A stretch of 23,895 bases of DNA from Butyriboletus loyo (Eukaryota > Basidiomycota > Agaricomycetes > Boletales > Boletaceae). The DNA is taken from assembly GCA_038093515.1 (NCBI GenBank), contig JBBPSI010000324.1, forward strand, positions 1 through 23,895, given 5' to 3'. The notes beneath the pieces are model-generated. The model searched no databases, was not told the origin of the DNA, and saw only the letters and a program-made list of their open reading frames with translations. Of this stretch, positions 8,868 to 18,820 are shown in pieces. Made by a program: the position numbers and the translations under genes. Each line of letters begins with the position of its first letter. Within the stretch, counting starts at the first letter, position 1.

Positions 8868-9866
8868 CTAGTATTTGGTATGAGCTCCCTTGGCCTTGAT
8901 AACTGCTTCAACTCTTCTAGGCATGCTTTCTATCCATTTGTGACACTGTTCCACAGAAATATTCCCCCACTCTACCACCACCCTTTCCCATAATTGATGA
9001 ACCCCTGTAGGAGCACTCTTATAAGCTGAGAGACATCTTTTGAGGTGATTCCAAGTGTGTTCAATGGGGTTGAAGTCTGGGGATTGTGCAGGCCAATCCA
9101 GAAGCTTGATTCCTTGCTCCTCAAACCAATTCTGGGCTCTTTTGGAGGTATGTTTGGGATCATTATTCTGCTGAAAAATGATATCATGTTGAGAAATTCA
9201 AGATTTCTCCATGTGTTATAGCAATTCTTCCTCTAGAATTTACACATACTGTTCACCATCCATCCTCCTCTCAACCTTACTTAAAGCCCCCACTCCATTG
9301 AACCCTATACCATCAGGAAATTTACTCCAAACTTGACTGTACCTATAACCTCTCTGGCAGTTAGGCCTTTTCTCTTCTTTTTCCACACATACACTCCTGT
9401 CCACCTGACACAATTCTATTTATTTTGGTCTCATCTGACCAAATAATCCTCTTCCAGTCCTCATTGATCCTTGAGAGCAAAGACAAATCATCTTTTTCTA
9501 GGGCTGATTGAAAGAAGACATTTCTTCTTCTTCATCACAGCCTTTAAATGCACCCTCCTTGAGGTCTTTTCTCACTGTATGTGAGGGTATGGGAGGTTCA
9601 ATGATGGAACTAATGAAATTTGTAGCCTGGACTGCATTTTTGGCCTTGCCAGTAATGATTTGCTGGACAATAGCACATTTGTTGGTAGGAGTAAGCTTAG
9701 AAGGACACCCAGCATGGAGCTTCTCCTTGTCAGGTTGGATCTCTTGGAGTACCCTAGCCACAGTACACTTCCATAGGCCAGTCTGAGAGGCAATCTTCCT
9801 AGTTGAAAGGCCAAGAGAGGAGAGAGAGATAATATTTTGTCTTAGAGAGGTTGAAATGGGTTTCAT
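8868..9866 (-). pseudogene. Tc1-like transposase, inactivated
   Basis: The N-terminal 122 residues (9866 down to 9498) contain a paired-type helix-turn-helix (STRKIASQTGLWKCTVARVL) typical of Tc1 transposases. The catalytic part follows in shifted frames: WSDETKINRI near 9440 holds the first catalytic aspartates region. A mutated V-K-F-G stretch near 9345 carries a TAG where the family has tryptophan. QNNDPKHTS near 9170 holds the second Asp, and SPDFNPIEH near 9085 the terminal acidic residue region. The protein ends with a stop at 8868-8870 after an AKGAHTKY tail. At least one frameshift after residue 110 and several TAG, TAA or TGA stops make it non-functional. The family assignment is secure from motif order and the inverted repeats. 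Confidence 0.88.
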
Positions 9867-10013
9867 GGTGATGGTGAGAAAATAAACATAGGAGGATGGG
9901 GTTTATATATGTTGGCTGACACTCAGTTATATAAAGGTGACATAACAGGACCCTTTATGGATGTATGTAATGATATTACAGCATCTAGGGTCTAATATAT
10001 GTGATCAAAACCT

Positions 10014-10227
10014 AAAGTCAAACAACTGTCCGCATGACCTGTCATTTTAAAATAGCTGATATTCCATCAAACCTTATCCATATTATCTTATTCCTGGGTC
10101 AATAGAAGGCCAAGAGTGGGTACTGTATTTCATACACCCACCACCTAGTGTTAGGATCAGGGGTTATTGCATTGAGTGGTATGTAATGTAAAACATGCAA
10201 ACATGCAGACAGTTTTTTGAGCCACTG
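10014..10227 (-). repeat. Right terminal inverted repeat of Tc1 element
   Basis: Inverted match to 8638-8850, ending GAGCCACTG at the TA target. Confidence 0.88.
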
Positions 10228-10408
10228 TATATCATGTCATTAATCACAGTGCAAGAGCAACACACCTAACAAAGCACTGTGTAATCCTCACACAAAATCA
10301 TGCACACCCAGAAGTACTTTGCTGGGTGCATCAACTCAGATGTAGAAATACTCAACACCCAATTTTCAATGTGCAATTTAACCATATAATTATCAAGAAA
10401 GCCCCTGA

Positions 10409-10591
10409 TCACACCCAGTTGTGCACATCTTGCCATACCTCTTTGCCTTGAACATTTTGACTCCTCATCAGTATACCAATTCCTGGATGTGACAGGATAG
10501 CATACTTGAGTGGCACAATCACATCGTGATGAGGGTTTTTCTCCCCCAACTCCCCCATCACTGCCTCACCACGAGCTCGGGATCTTGCCAT
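10409..10591 (-). CDS. Small hypothetical protein or gene fragment
   Basis: A 60-residue frame starting MARSRARGEA and ending EVWQDVHNWV. The composition (HHDVIVPLKYAILSHPGIGIL) looks coding, and the frame is open upstream to 10687, so the start is uncertain and an intron could join other exons. I do not recognise the family. It lies between the Tc1 element and a CpG-rich region. It may be the 3' end of an old gene. Confidence 0.25.
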   Translation of the reverse strand: MARSRARGEAVMGELGEKNPHHDVIVPLKYAILSHPGIGILMRSQNVQGKEVWQDVHNWV

Positions 10592-10810
10592 GACATTTTC
10601 AAAGCCAGCAACCTGACCTTGTCTTGGAGATTGAACACACAGAGAGCAACCAAGGCATGTGACTTGCGGGAAGAGCTGGGAGTGCAACTTGATATAGTGG
10701 CCTTGTAATGTAGCGGCTGCTTAATAAAGCCTAATCCCCGCTTCCACAGAGCTCCGGCGGTTGCTGGTCCCTTGCACCACGCTACCACTGAGCCCCGTTT
10801 GGCCTGCATT

Positions 10811-10980
10811 TATGAAGTTGGCGCGTTGGAGTCGTTGCGTTGTGTCGAGGTGGAGGCCAGGAGGCCATAGAAGTAAGAGGGAGGCGCTTGGAGGTGTCGA
10901 CAATGAAATGCAACACCAGAACGATGGCAATGGCGTCGGACAGCATGGGAGACGAGGTAAGAAGGCTGGAATAACGTGCG
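10811..10980. repeat. Diverged direct duplication, unit 1
   Basis: From ATGAAG..GGCCATAGAAG to CTGGAATAACGTGCG. Matches 11418-11573 in the same orientation with many substitutions and small gaps, about 600 bp apart. On the minus strand both units keep one reading frame with a shared pattern (ARYSS..TSSPM.SDA, FI.DTS, SMAS), so they may be copies of an exon. Confidence 0.7.
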
Positions 10981-11417
10981 GCGACTACACCATTCTTGCT
11001 AGTCCTGCAGTTGGCGACGAGACTTAAAGAAAATGATAAGCGCACCTCAATAGATATTTCAAGCATACTTAGAACGTCATGTCAATGTCAGGACTACCTG
11101 ACGAGTTCGCGCAACAACGTAACGAACCCCCGAGCGTCGTGGGAGCGTGGAGACTACATATGAGTGGAGACGTTGGACCTACCCAGCCGAAACGGAGGTG
11201 TCGGGAGTGTCGTGCTGTGACGAGGATCCTATAAAGAGGTCGAAGAAGCTGAAGAACACGTCAGAACACGTCCTGGAACGTTGGGAACGAAGTGACGAAG
11301 CAAACTTACCAGGATCAGCTCGGGAAGCGCAGAGCAAAACGCGCAGTGACATAGACGTCACGAAAGGTCAGAACAGCAGTCAGGAATGCCTTGAAAGCGA
11401 TATGAAACGGTACGTCG

Positions 11418-11573
11418 ATGAAGTGAACACGTCGAGTCTGGATAGATGCCAGGGAGGCCATAGAGACGAAAGGGAAACATCTGGACGTGTCGGCGATGAA
11501 ACGCAATTCCAGAGCAATGGTAACAGCGTCGGACGGCATTGGAGACGAGGTGCGAGGGCTGGAATAACGAGCG
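11418..11573. repeat. Diverged direct duplication, unit 2
   Basis: Second unit of the duplication at 10811-10980, ending CTGGAATAACGAGCG. Frames are open on both strands here; the minus-strand one is the frame shared with unit 1. No function recognised. Confidence 0.7.
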
Positions 11574-12217
11574 CACGTTGCGGCCCGAAACGAGTCGAAA
11601 CGAAGACACTGGAAGTGTTGTGGACGTGATTACCCCGGGCCGTATGGACCACTGTAAACAGGCCAACTTCAAGTTGAACCGTCAGTGTGACACCAACTTA
11701 AGGTAGACCTTCATACCAATGATTGTCATTCGCTACTCACAGCAGTGTATATGTTGCTTGTAGCTAACAAGCCTGGGGTGACCCAGACTACCCAGACCAC
11801 CCAGCAAAAACAACCTACTGAGTCTGTGAACCCACCGTGTTGATGAAGAATCAAATCACAACCCAGAAGAGTCAGTATCATTATCTGACCGTGTTCATAC
11901 GACGGTAGTGGTACGGTAAGCAGTAGGTCTTGCTAGACCTGATGGCACGCCAGCTTGTCACTTTCTTGTTCAACAGGCCTAGCAGGATGTGTGTTCAACT
12001 CTTGCTCAACTTCATGGACTACTAGATCTAGGACGACCTTCCATGCAAGGTCTAGCTAGGTTTTGCCACTTTTGCCGACCAGTATGTTCTCGTAAATTCG
12101 AAACTACTTTTCTATGGACTAACCATACGGGGTATGGTCTATAATGGTCAATACTGCTCGCTTCCTTTGTCAATTGGTTGTATGCAACTCTCAGGAATAT
12201 CCTTCCTTCGCACCACC
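11574..12217. other. Intergenic region upstream of acyl-CoA synthetase gene
   Basis: No gene recognised. It should contain the promoter of the gene at 12218. A TATAAT-like string (TCTATAATGG, about 12140-12149) and an inverted CCAAT (ATTGG near 12173) lie 40-80 bp before the start codon; either could be chance. Confidence 0.35.
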
Positions 12218-14585
12218 ATGTCTGAAGTCATTTTAACTTCACCATACCCAAAGGTGCCGCTGGCTCGCAGGTCCATCTTCACCCATCTCCTGGGGACCGC
12301 CCCAGATGCCCCAGGCCTCGTCGGCGGCTTTCCGGCTACTTCGCCCGCTTTCATTGATGCGGCCACAGGGACCATCCTCACCCGTGCTGCCGTCCGTTCA
12401 TACGCCCTCCAATTCGCGCATTCCCTCCACAACCTCCCCGCACCTCTTGCATACCCAACCCAACTCACCTCCCCACCTACCATCCTCGTCTTCTCCCCCA
12501 ACAACATTGTCTGGCCCATCCTCTTGCATGGCGTCGCTGCCGCCGGTTTCCGTGCCACGCTCGCTAACAGTGCCAACACCTCCACCGAGCTGGCGTACCA
12601 ATACGTCAATGCCGGTGCCCACCTTGTCTTTACCCACCCGACGCTCGTGCACGTCGTCCAGGACACCCTCAAGTCCATTGGCTGTACCGAATCTGAGATC
12701 CGTTCCAGAGTCGTCCTGGTAACATCACATTGGCTTACCGGTGTGCCTGACACCGAATCCCAAGGGCTCGCATACCTTATGGGACTAGAGACATTCGTGG
12801 GGCGGGGTGAACTTTCCCAGGAGGTCAGCTTTGACGGAGAACGATCGAACGAGACATTGTACCTCTGTTACTCCTCTGGCACGACTGGCGTGCCCAAGGG
12901 TGTCGAAACGACTCACTATAATCTCACCTCGCTCATCGAGATTCTCAAACCAGCGTGGCCAGAGTCGACGCCGTGTCTGACGCCGTCGTTGCCCAGGGAC
13001 GCAAGCAGTCCACAGCCGGACGTGCTTTTTGGATCGTTGCCCTATTACCATATCTATGGCGCGGTCAGGTTGCTGCTTTTCCCCCTCTCGCTGGGTACAC
13101 CAGCAGTGGTCATGGCGGGTTTCGATCCAGTCCAGTTTTGTGAGGCCGTAGAACGATACAGGGTGACGACTGTGCTAGTCGTTCCACCCATGTTTGTCGT
13201 GCTTGCTCGTCATGAGGGTATGTGTTTGTTTTCATCCTTGTGATTTGAATCTATATGGGTTGCATGATGAAAGCCAAAACCTTATTTGGCGGATTTCACG
13301 GGCTGATTCCTCTGTTGATAGCGGTTGAAAGGTACAACATGACTTCAATGCGTATGATATACTCTGGCGCTGCTCCCTTGGGGCCAGACCTTGTGGCGAC
13401 CATAAGAAAGCGTCTCCGAAAAGTCGGTGCCGACGTCGTCGTTTCCCAGGGTGTGTCCACCAACCTGCCACTCTACCTGCCACACTAACTTGCTTTTTCT
13501 CCCTCGTGATGTTAGCGTATGGTCTCACAGAGACCTCCCCGACGGTTACGGTGTTACACACGGACGACGCCAACGAGCACATCGGTTCCGTCGGTCGTGT
13601 GCTACCCAACCTCGAAGTTCGATTGGTGCGCGAAGACGCGGGGGAGGTCAGCGTCTGACATATCTGTGCTGCATGTTGCTGTTGGTAGAGCGCTGATACG
13701 TGCCTGGCGCGTGGTATCGCAGATCATTACCGATATTGACCGCGCGGGTGAAATGTGGATCCGAGGGCCGACGGTGATGAAGGTGTGTATCTCGGATGTT
13801 GGTTTACCCCTTGCACGTCGTTGATGCTGGGGTCGCCATCAGGGTTACTTGAATAATCCCAGTGCGACAGCATCGGCGATCACGCCTGATGGGTGGTTCA
13901 AGACGGGGGATATCGCTGTCGGCGACGCCGAGGGATTCCTCACGGTCATCGACAGACGGAAAGAGCTTATCAAGTACAAGGTGGGTACATGCAAGCACCT
14001 GTCAGCCACATCTTTGTGGTATTCATCGCCCACATGTTTTTTTCTACTTGCTTGACAGGGTTTCCAAGGCACGTGATTTGCATGGTGTTTACGTGTCGTT
14101 GTAGCTGATGGACTGATCGGGTATGGTGTAGTACCACCTGCAGAGCTTGAGGCGCTGCTTCTTCAGCATCCGGATGCTGCGGATGCCGCTGTGATCGGCG
14201 TATATAGCAAAGAAGAAGCGACCGAGTTGCCAAGGTGCATCGAATACCCTTTTCCTCTGACTCCGTCCTAAGGAGTATACAGAGGATACATCGTACCCAC
14301 GCGCCCCATCGCATCACACGAGAACGCCGAATTAGCACTTCAAGTTCAGGCGTGGCTCGCTGGTCGGGTGGCACCGCACAAGAAACTACGGGGTGGTGTG
14401 ATCACTGTCGACCGGATTCCGAAAAGGTAGGCGGGTCGTTCAGTGTTGGTGCATGCGTTGTCGTTGTGTACGATGCTCATGATGGGGGTTGTAGTGCTTC
14501 GGGTAAGATTCTACGACGGGAGTTGCGTGAGAGAGCCGGGGGGGAGGTAGGACATGGTCAAGCGATGTCACACGCACACTGCTAG
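12218..14585 (+). CDS. Acyl-CoA synthetase / 4-coumarate-CoA ligase-like enzyme (9 exons)
   Basis: An ANL-superfamily enzyme that would activate a carboxylic acid with ATP to an acyl-AMP and pass it to CoA. Proposed exons: 12218-13217, 13322-13450, 13516-13646, 13723-13782, 13843-13980, 14059-14068, 14132-14234, 14283-14426, 14495-14585. Together they give 1806 nt, exactly 601 codons plus stop. The start ATG has a strong context (CACCACCATG); an upstream in-frame ATG at 12134 is less likely. Motifs in order: phosphate-binding [11 protein letters not shown] (218-228), YGLTET (378-383), GWFKTGD with the ribose-binding Asp463, [12 protein letters not shown] hinge region (476-487), and SASGKILRR with the catalytic Lys576. 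All introns are GT-AG except the sixth (14069-14131), which is GC-AG and follows a 10-nt microexon. The donor of the third intron (GTCAGC) is the weakest call. No peroxisomal SKL signal at the C-terminus. The substrate cannot be read from sequence. Only this gene in the middle of the window looks intact. Confidence 0.9.
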
Positions 14586-14737
14586 TTGCAGGGGAAATGA
14601 TGTATCCATCCATTGTGCTTACCACAAAAATGTCATACATCAATATGCTAATGTATAGTTGGAGCCCAGTAATATATCAATGATACATCTCCCATACTGG
14701 TATGCTAGTACCCTCTGGGCCACAATTAATTACTTTA

Positions 14738-14871
14738 CAGCTGAATTCAAAATATTAGACCACTTTCTGCTGTGTTTGCCTTGATCCAGCATAAACCAAG
14801 GATCAAGGCAAACACAGCAGAAAGTGATCTAATATTTTGAACTTAGTTGTGGTCAACATTTTGGCCAACTG
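14738..14871. mobile_element. MITE-like fold-back element
   Basis: Two 42-nt arms, 14746-14787 and 14800-14841, are inverted copies with one mismatch around a 12-nt loop. The right side continues to CAGTTGGCCAAAATG (read on the minus strand) next to TA at 14872-14873. The left side has CAGCTGAATTC next to TA at 14736-14737. TA flanks and CAG termini fit a mariner-type nonautonomous element with a shortened left end. No coding capacity. Confidence 0.65.
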
Positions 14872-15174
14872 TACTGCCATTAGCTAAGTACCATGTGGGC
14901 AGTATTTCCAAACTGAGTAACATGGATGCATCTGAGTGGATTCCACATCAGACCTTATTGTCACCCAAGTCCATTGACAATCAGTGCCAACAATCAAGCA
15001 TGCATCCACAGCATGTAGTTTAGGTCCACTACGACCTTGATGACACCTGATAATTCCATATACACTCAAACAGACATGTCACAATACACGAGAATTGTGA
15101 ACATAGTTGTACATTGGTTGCTTGTTTTACTTCAACCATCCTTCTTTCTCATACTGCCATACTTCCAGAAAAAC
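14872..15174. other. Spacer without recognisable gene
   Basis: A 61-residue minus-strand frame (14884-15069) and an in-frame extension upstream of the gene Y start are present, but neither has a recognisable motif. Confidence 0.4.
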
Positions 15175-16494
15175 ATGTCCAATTCCAAGTACAGCAAGGC
15201 TGCCAAGGTGGTAGTTCCTGTCCATACCATAAGCAACCCTTCCCCTCCCAAAAGGTCTGCCTCCAATAGATACCCAGGCCAGATGCATACTTGCACTCCA
15301 GTAGATGAAGCTATTGCCTACAAGCTGGCCAAGGCACAATACCTCATGCATGACCTCACTGACCACATTTTGGGACACATAGTGTTGACTGAGTTGGCAG
15401 TGGATATCTTACACCAATTCATCCATGATGGGGTCATTCAAGTTCTCAAAGGGATGGGCCCTTGTCACAACAACAATCCCAAGGTTCCCCTCAACCCAAA
15501 CTCCAATGAGGTTCAAATGGCCATTCAGCAGGCATTTGAGGAGGCTGATAGGCACAACTGCATCAAATTGGATATAGAAGGTAATTGTGAGGAGCTGGAA
15601 TCATTGTCTACTGATGTGAAGGGGAAGGGGAAGCAGAAAATGAAAATGCACTTATTCAGGTGGACCACATTCCCCACAGAACCTCTCTGTGAGGGTGGGC
15701 TTGTGTCATTCCTCAATAACATCACTGATTGTGCCTTCTTTTTCGTGAAGCCAAAGCTTGCCATCAACAAACCCAATTTGCATCATCGTTTTGCAGCATC
15801 TGAGGACAAGAATTGTGCTATACTGCTATCATACAAACCAGATGGAGAGGATATGTGACCTGACTTCCTTTTGTTACCCATCAAAGTGTTCACGGATGAC
15901 TTCAAGATCATTGATCCAAGGTATGTGAACTTCACAGCTTCATGTCTGGTTGGTGAGTCAAAGAACAAGGACCTGGTGGTGGGTATCAAACAGATGCAGC
16001 AGTATGTGCAGGGCTTGAAATGTGTGCAGCCATGGGTATATTATGTGCTCGGGATGATAATCACAAAGGACAAGGCAGTATTCTTGCATGGAGAGGGTAG
16101 TGGGACAGAATGCCTCAAGCTGATGCTCAGGGATGGTCGTGGTCACATTGAGTTCATATGGATCCTGCTTGGTCTTGCATTGGTGAACAAGGTCGACCTG
16201 GGCCATAATTCAGACATGGTGGTGAAAGGGAAGCAACAGGCCTGCACTGCTAAAAACATTGCCCACCACTCGGCGGCATCAAACATGGCAACTTCAAAGG
16301 CTATGTCACAGCAGATTAAGCAAGGTCAGGTGTATTCAGTGCCAGATCCTCTTTCATGAATAGCAATATCCCAAGCTGGATCTTGACTCCACAGTACTTT
16401 GACTACTCTATGCCAGTGCACTATCACATCCTCCTCAATGTCCTCAAAGAGGGTTCACTCTGAAATTGCAGATGACAGTGACAAGAGAATGTGA
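15175..16494 (+). pseudogene. Gene Y: hypothetical protein, possibly FunK1-kinase-associated region, broken by stops
   Basis: One plus-strand frame runs from MSNSKYSKAAK (15175; the frame is open further upstream to 15037) through stops at 15856, 16357, 16384 and 16492, all TGA. The first 227 codons hold a basic and proline-rich N-terminus and a segment around residues 45-100 that looks helical. After the first stop comes a compact domain with VGESKNKDLVVGIKQMQQYV, QPWVYYVLGM and a glycine-rich ending (IEFIWILLGLALVNKVDLG). This order resembles the region preceding the catalytic domain in fungal FunK1-type kinase proteins, as I remember them. No kinase catalytic motif is seen, and the C-terminal part is missing. 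The DNA is CpG-poor. The assignment is tentative; the broken frame is certain. Confidence 0.5.
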
Positions 16495-16736
16495 TGGAAG
16501 AAACCTAGGATTGGGGAGAGCCTTGCTGATGAAGTAAATCAATTTGTGTTCTACCCAGTTGCTGTGTATGGGTATGAATGCTTTGGGATCTTGTTCACCT
16601 CCACAACAGAACACAATGTGTGATATCCAGACATGAACTAATATCAATGTTCTGATATCTTACAATCAGTGCACTGTATACTAGAATAACAGTTTCAAGC
16701 TACCCTATACATCTTGCAATCCATCACCACTCTGTT

Positions 16737-17095
16737 CTACATATTGATGGAGAAAAAGCAAAACACAGTGAGAAAAGCATATCCCTTGGGAATGGAAATC
16801 ATGGACATACCTTGCTTGAAGGGACAGCTCGGAAACCTGTCTTCTAGGTCACAGTACATTTCTAGCCACTGATCCAGTGTGCTGATGAATTCACTGTGCA
16901 ACACTTCAGTCCATGATCCCCTGGAGGCAGAACACAGCATGTTATTCCAGAAGATCATGTGATAAGCCTTGACCAGATCAGAGATGAGCTCATGCAAATC
17001 TCCTGGCCAATTGTTGCAGAGGCAATTCTCAAACTCAGGCCTTTCAATTATAGTGCTTGCACCATTTGGATGCATGAAAATGGAGTGCTTCTGCT
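16737..17095 (-). pseudogene. Family X hypothetical protein, C-terminal part (copy 2), cut by copy B
   Basis: Minus-strand frame with the same stop and most of the same residues as 6983-7341 (HPNGAS, NNWPGDLHELISDLVKAY, TEVLHSEFISTLDQWLEMYC). Similarity continues past the stop to about 16600. It begins exactly at the LTR boundary of copy B (17095/17096), so the retrotransposon inserted into this gene copy; the upstream part should lie beyond the right edge of the window. Function unknown, as for copy 1. Confidence 0.55.
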
Positions 17096-17521
17096 TGTTA
17101 CGCTGGGTGCTAACAATTGAACAGCGAGGAGGCACTCTGGAGTGGCCTCGAGACTCGAGAGACGATTCTGGGTGAGTCTCAGACTATGTCTTAGTGCGCA
17201 CACTAAGAGTCTGGAAGTGATACTAATTGCTAGCAGTAGGCTGCATAGAACTAGATAAAGTACAAGGCGTAAAGACAGAGTCTTTATACTACTGAGGTCT
17301 GCGCACAGACCATGCTCCCTAATTGAGTCGCGAGAGCGAAAGTACAAATGAGGAAGAGATACTCTAGAACGTTCCAGAGTGTGAAAGAAAACGCATCCGT
17401 GCGCGGGAAGTGATGACTAAGCTGGAACAGTTGTTACCGTTCAAGTGGAACTAGCAAAAGGCTAGGTGAATGTAATAGTCCCAACGGTAATGGAGAGAAA
17501 AAGTAGACCACTACCGTAACA
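17096..17521 (-). repeat. 3' LTR of copy B (426 bp)
   Basis: In element orientation it starts TGTTACGGTAGTGG at 17521 and ends GCACCCAGCGTAACA at 17096. It contains TATAAAGA (17288-17281) and ATCTAGTTCT (17256-17247), which would be the transcript start, plus the interrupted palindrome around CTTAGTGTGCGCACTAAG. Confidence 0.93.
17247..17288 (-). promoter_or_regulatory. LTR core promoter and inferred transcript start (copy B)
   Basis: TATAAAGA at 17288-17281, then 32 bp from its first T the 10-mer ATCTAGTTCT (17256-17247). The same arrangement occurs in the LTR of copy A. In this copy an ATG directly follows the 10-mer and opens a 7-codon upstream frame. Confidence 0.6.
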
Positions 17522-17524
17522 TTA

Positions 17525-17534
17525 CCCCCTTCCC
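17525..17534 (-). other. Polypurine tract of copy B
   Basis: GGGAAGGGGG on the minus strand, three bases before the 3' LTR, identical to the tract of copy A. Confidence 0.85.
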
Positions 17535-17572
17535 ATGGTGGAGACTCCGACTCCACAACCTGAAGGTTCCCT

Positions 17573-18811
17573 TCACTGAGACGCCCCCTCGTTGAAGTCA
17601 TAGTCGTAAGCATCATCGGCATTGAAGTCTGCCCAGACGTCGTCCTGAAAGGTACAATTGGCGACGATATGGCCAACGGCTCCGCAGAGGCCGCATACGC
17701 GTTCGGGGCAAAGCTCCTGAATATGACCCGGGGCAATGCGGTGACAGAAGGGACAAGTGTAGTTGGGACACTCCCTTCGAAAGTGACCGACGGTGCCGCA
17801 TTCGAAACAAAGTTGCGGGCGGACGAGGCGAGGTCGAGCAGGGCGAGGGCTGCCGGCAGGGGATCTGTCGTCGAGGACGATGGGGGCATCACGAGTCCCG
17901 TGATTGGCGAGGTAGGGGGGCGGGGCTCCATATGAGGAGTTGGCAGTACTAGCCACTGCTGCGGCGGGGGAGGTGACTCGGGGAATGAGTTGGATGGCGG
18001 GAGTTCCACGACGGGTGGATGGTTGGGGGGTGACGGAGCGAAAGGCCCTGTTGGCGATCCTTCTTCCTGCGGCGGTGAGGGTGACTGATCCCGGGACAGA
18101 TCCAGCCTGGAGAAGCGTCTGGCGAGGTTGGCGACGCACAGTTCGAGGCGGTAGAGGGGAGTGTCGACGAGCGACCTGGGGCTCGTCGACGTCGGTCCGA
18201 AAGGACTCAAGGGATTCTCCAGTGGTTTCCCTGGACGAATCTGCTACCAGTGTGGTCGCAGGTGAATCTCTAGTGGATGGCGCTGGAACAGGTAGTGGCG
18301 GAGGAGATCCTTCCGCGGCAGGACAAGGAGGAGGATTGGGGCCGCGAGCGGTGGGGCGCAGAAATCCAATGCGGTCGTTGGACTGAAAATAAAATTCTCT
18401 CTCCCTAGGAGCGAGAGCGACAAGGATGGGGCGCAGGATGGGCGCAAGGATGCCCGGAAGGAGCTGGTCTATGACGTACCCGAACCCTTCAGCGTGAAGG
18501 ATATCCAGGGTGTACCCCCTAGCCTCCATCAAGGAGGTCTCTAGGGCGGTGGCGTATACAGGAGGCTGGTTGTCGGGGCAAAGGCGGGTGTGGATGGTGC
18601 GTGCAAGGGCGTAGGAGCGGTAGAGCGAAGCGAGGGTACGGAGAACGTAGTCTCCAGTAAAATCCATACGTTGCTCGAGAGCATACGTAGCGACGGGGTT
18701 TTCTAAGACGGCGGCGTAGAGGACACGGCGAGACGAAACCGGGAGGCGTGAAGAGCGGACGGGGGGTTGAGCCGGGAGCGGGGCGTTATTTTCAGCGGGA
18801 GGAATGGCCAT
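17573..18811 (-). CDS. Copy B ORF3: zinc-knuckle protein encoded downstream of pol
   Basis: A 412-residue protein whose ATG lies nine bases after the pol stop. Residues 40-145 form a predicted helical, conserved block (LEQRMDF, LMEARGYTLDILHAEGFGY, APREREFYF). Residues 155-330 are rich in Pro, Ser and Arg and likely disordered. Three zinc knuckles follow: C335-x2-C-x4-H-x4-C348, C353-x2-C-x6-H-x4-C368 and C373-x2-C-x4-H-x4-C386. The tail (387-412) is acidic. The helical block followed by knuckles resembles the layout of a Gag nucleocapsid protein, but the element already has a gag in its normal place. Nucleic-acid binding is a fair inference from the knuckles; the role in the element is unknown. 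The gene is preserved in outline in copy A. Most Ty3/gypsy elements have only gag and pol; extra 3' genes are usually env-like, and this one shows no signal peptide or membrane segment. Confidence 0.9.
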   Translation of the reverse strand: MAIPPAENNAPLPAQPPVRSSRLPVSSRRVLYAAVLENPVATYALEQRMDFTGDYVLRTLASLYRSYALARTIHTRLCPDNQPPVYATALETSLMEARGYTLDILHAEGFGYVIDQLLPGILAPILRPILVALAPREREFYFQSNDRIGFLRPTARGPNPPPCPAAEGSPPPLPVPAPSTRDSPATTLVADSSRETTGESLESFRTDVDEPQVARRHSPLPPRTVRRQPRQTLLQAGSVPGSVTLTAAGRRIANRAFRSVTPQPSTRRGTPAIQLIPRVTSPAAAVASTANSSYGAPPPYLANHGTRDAPIVLDDRSPAGSPRPARPRLVRPQLCFECGTVGHFRRECPNYTCPFCHRIAPGHIQELCPERVCGLCGAVGHIVANCTFQDDVWADFNADDAYDYDFNEGASQ

Positions 18812-18820
18812 TTTCGAGTT

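Larger units (their letters stand above)
8638..10227 (-). mobile_element. Tc1/mariner element (1590 bp)
   Basis: Both ends begin CAGTGGCTCAAAAAACTG on their own strand, and the element is bounded by TA on each side (8636-8637 and 10228-10229), the usual Tc1/mariner target. Inside is a single minus-strand transposase relic. The inverted repeats extend about 213 bp with scattered mismatches, much longer than the few tens of bases common in the group. Confidence 0.93.

Noticed and set aside
10760..10800. tRNA or SINE head: the minus strand reads GGGGCTCAGTGGTAGCGTGG, like a tRNA D-arm/A-box
   Set aside because: No B-box, no acceptor pairing and no second copy seen.
12148..12753. Minus-strand frame of 201 codons opposite acyl-CoA synthetase exon 1
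   Set aside because: Shadow of a well-supported exon.
17434..18210. Long minus-strand frame overlapping ORF3
   Set aside because: It is a shadow of ORF3 in another frame that runs past its stop into the LTR, with no ATG-supported role; the ORF3 frame holds the knuckles.
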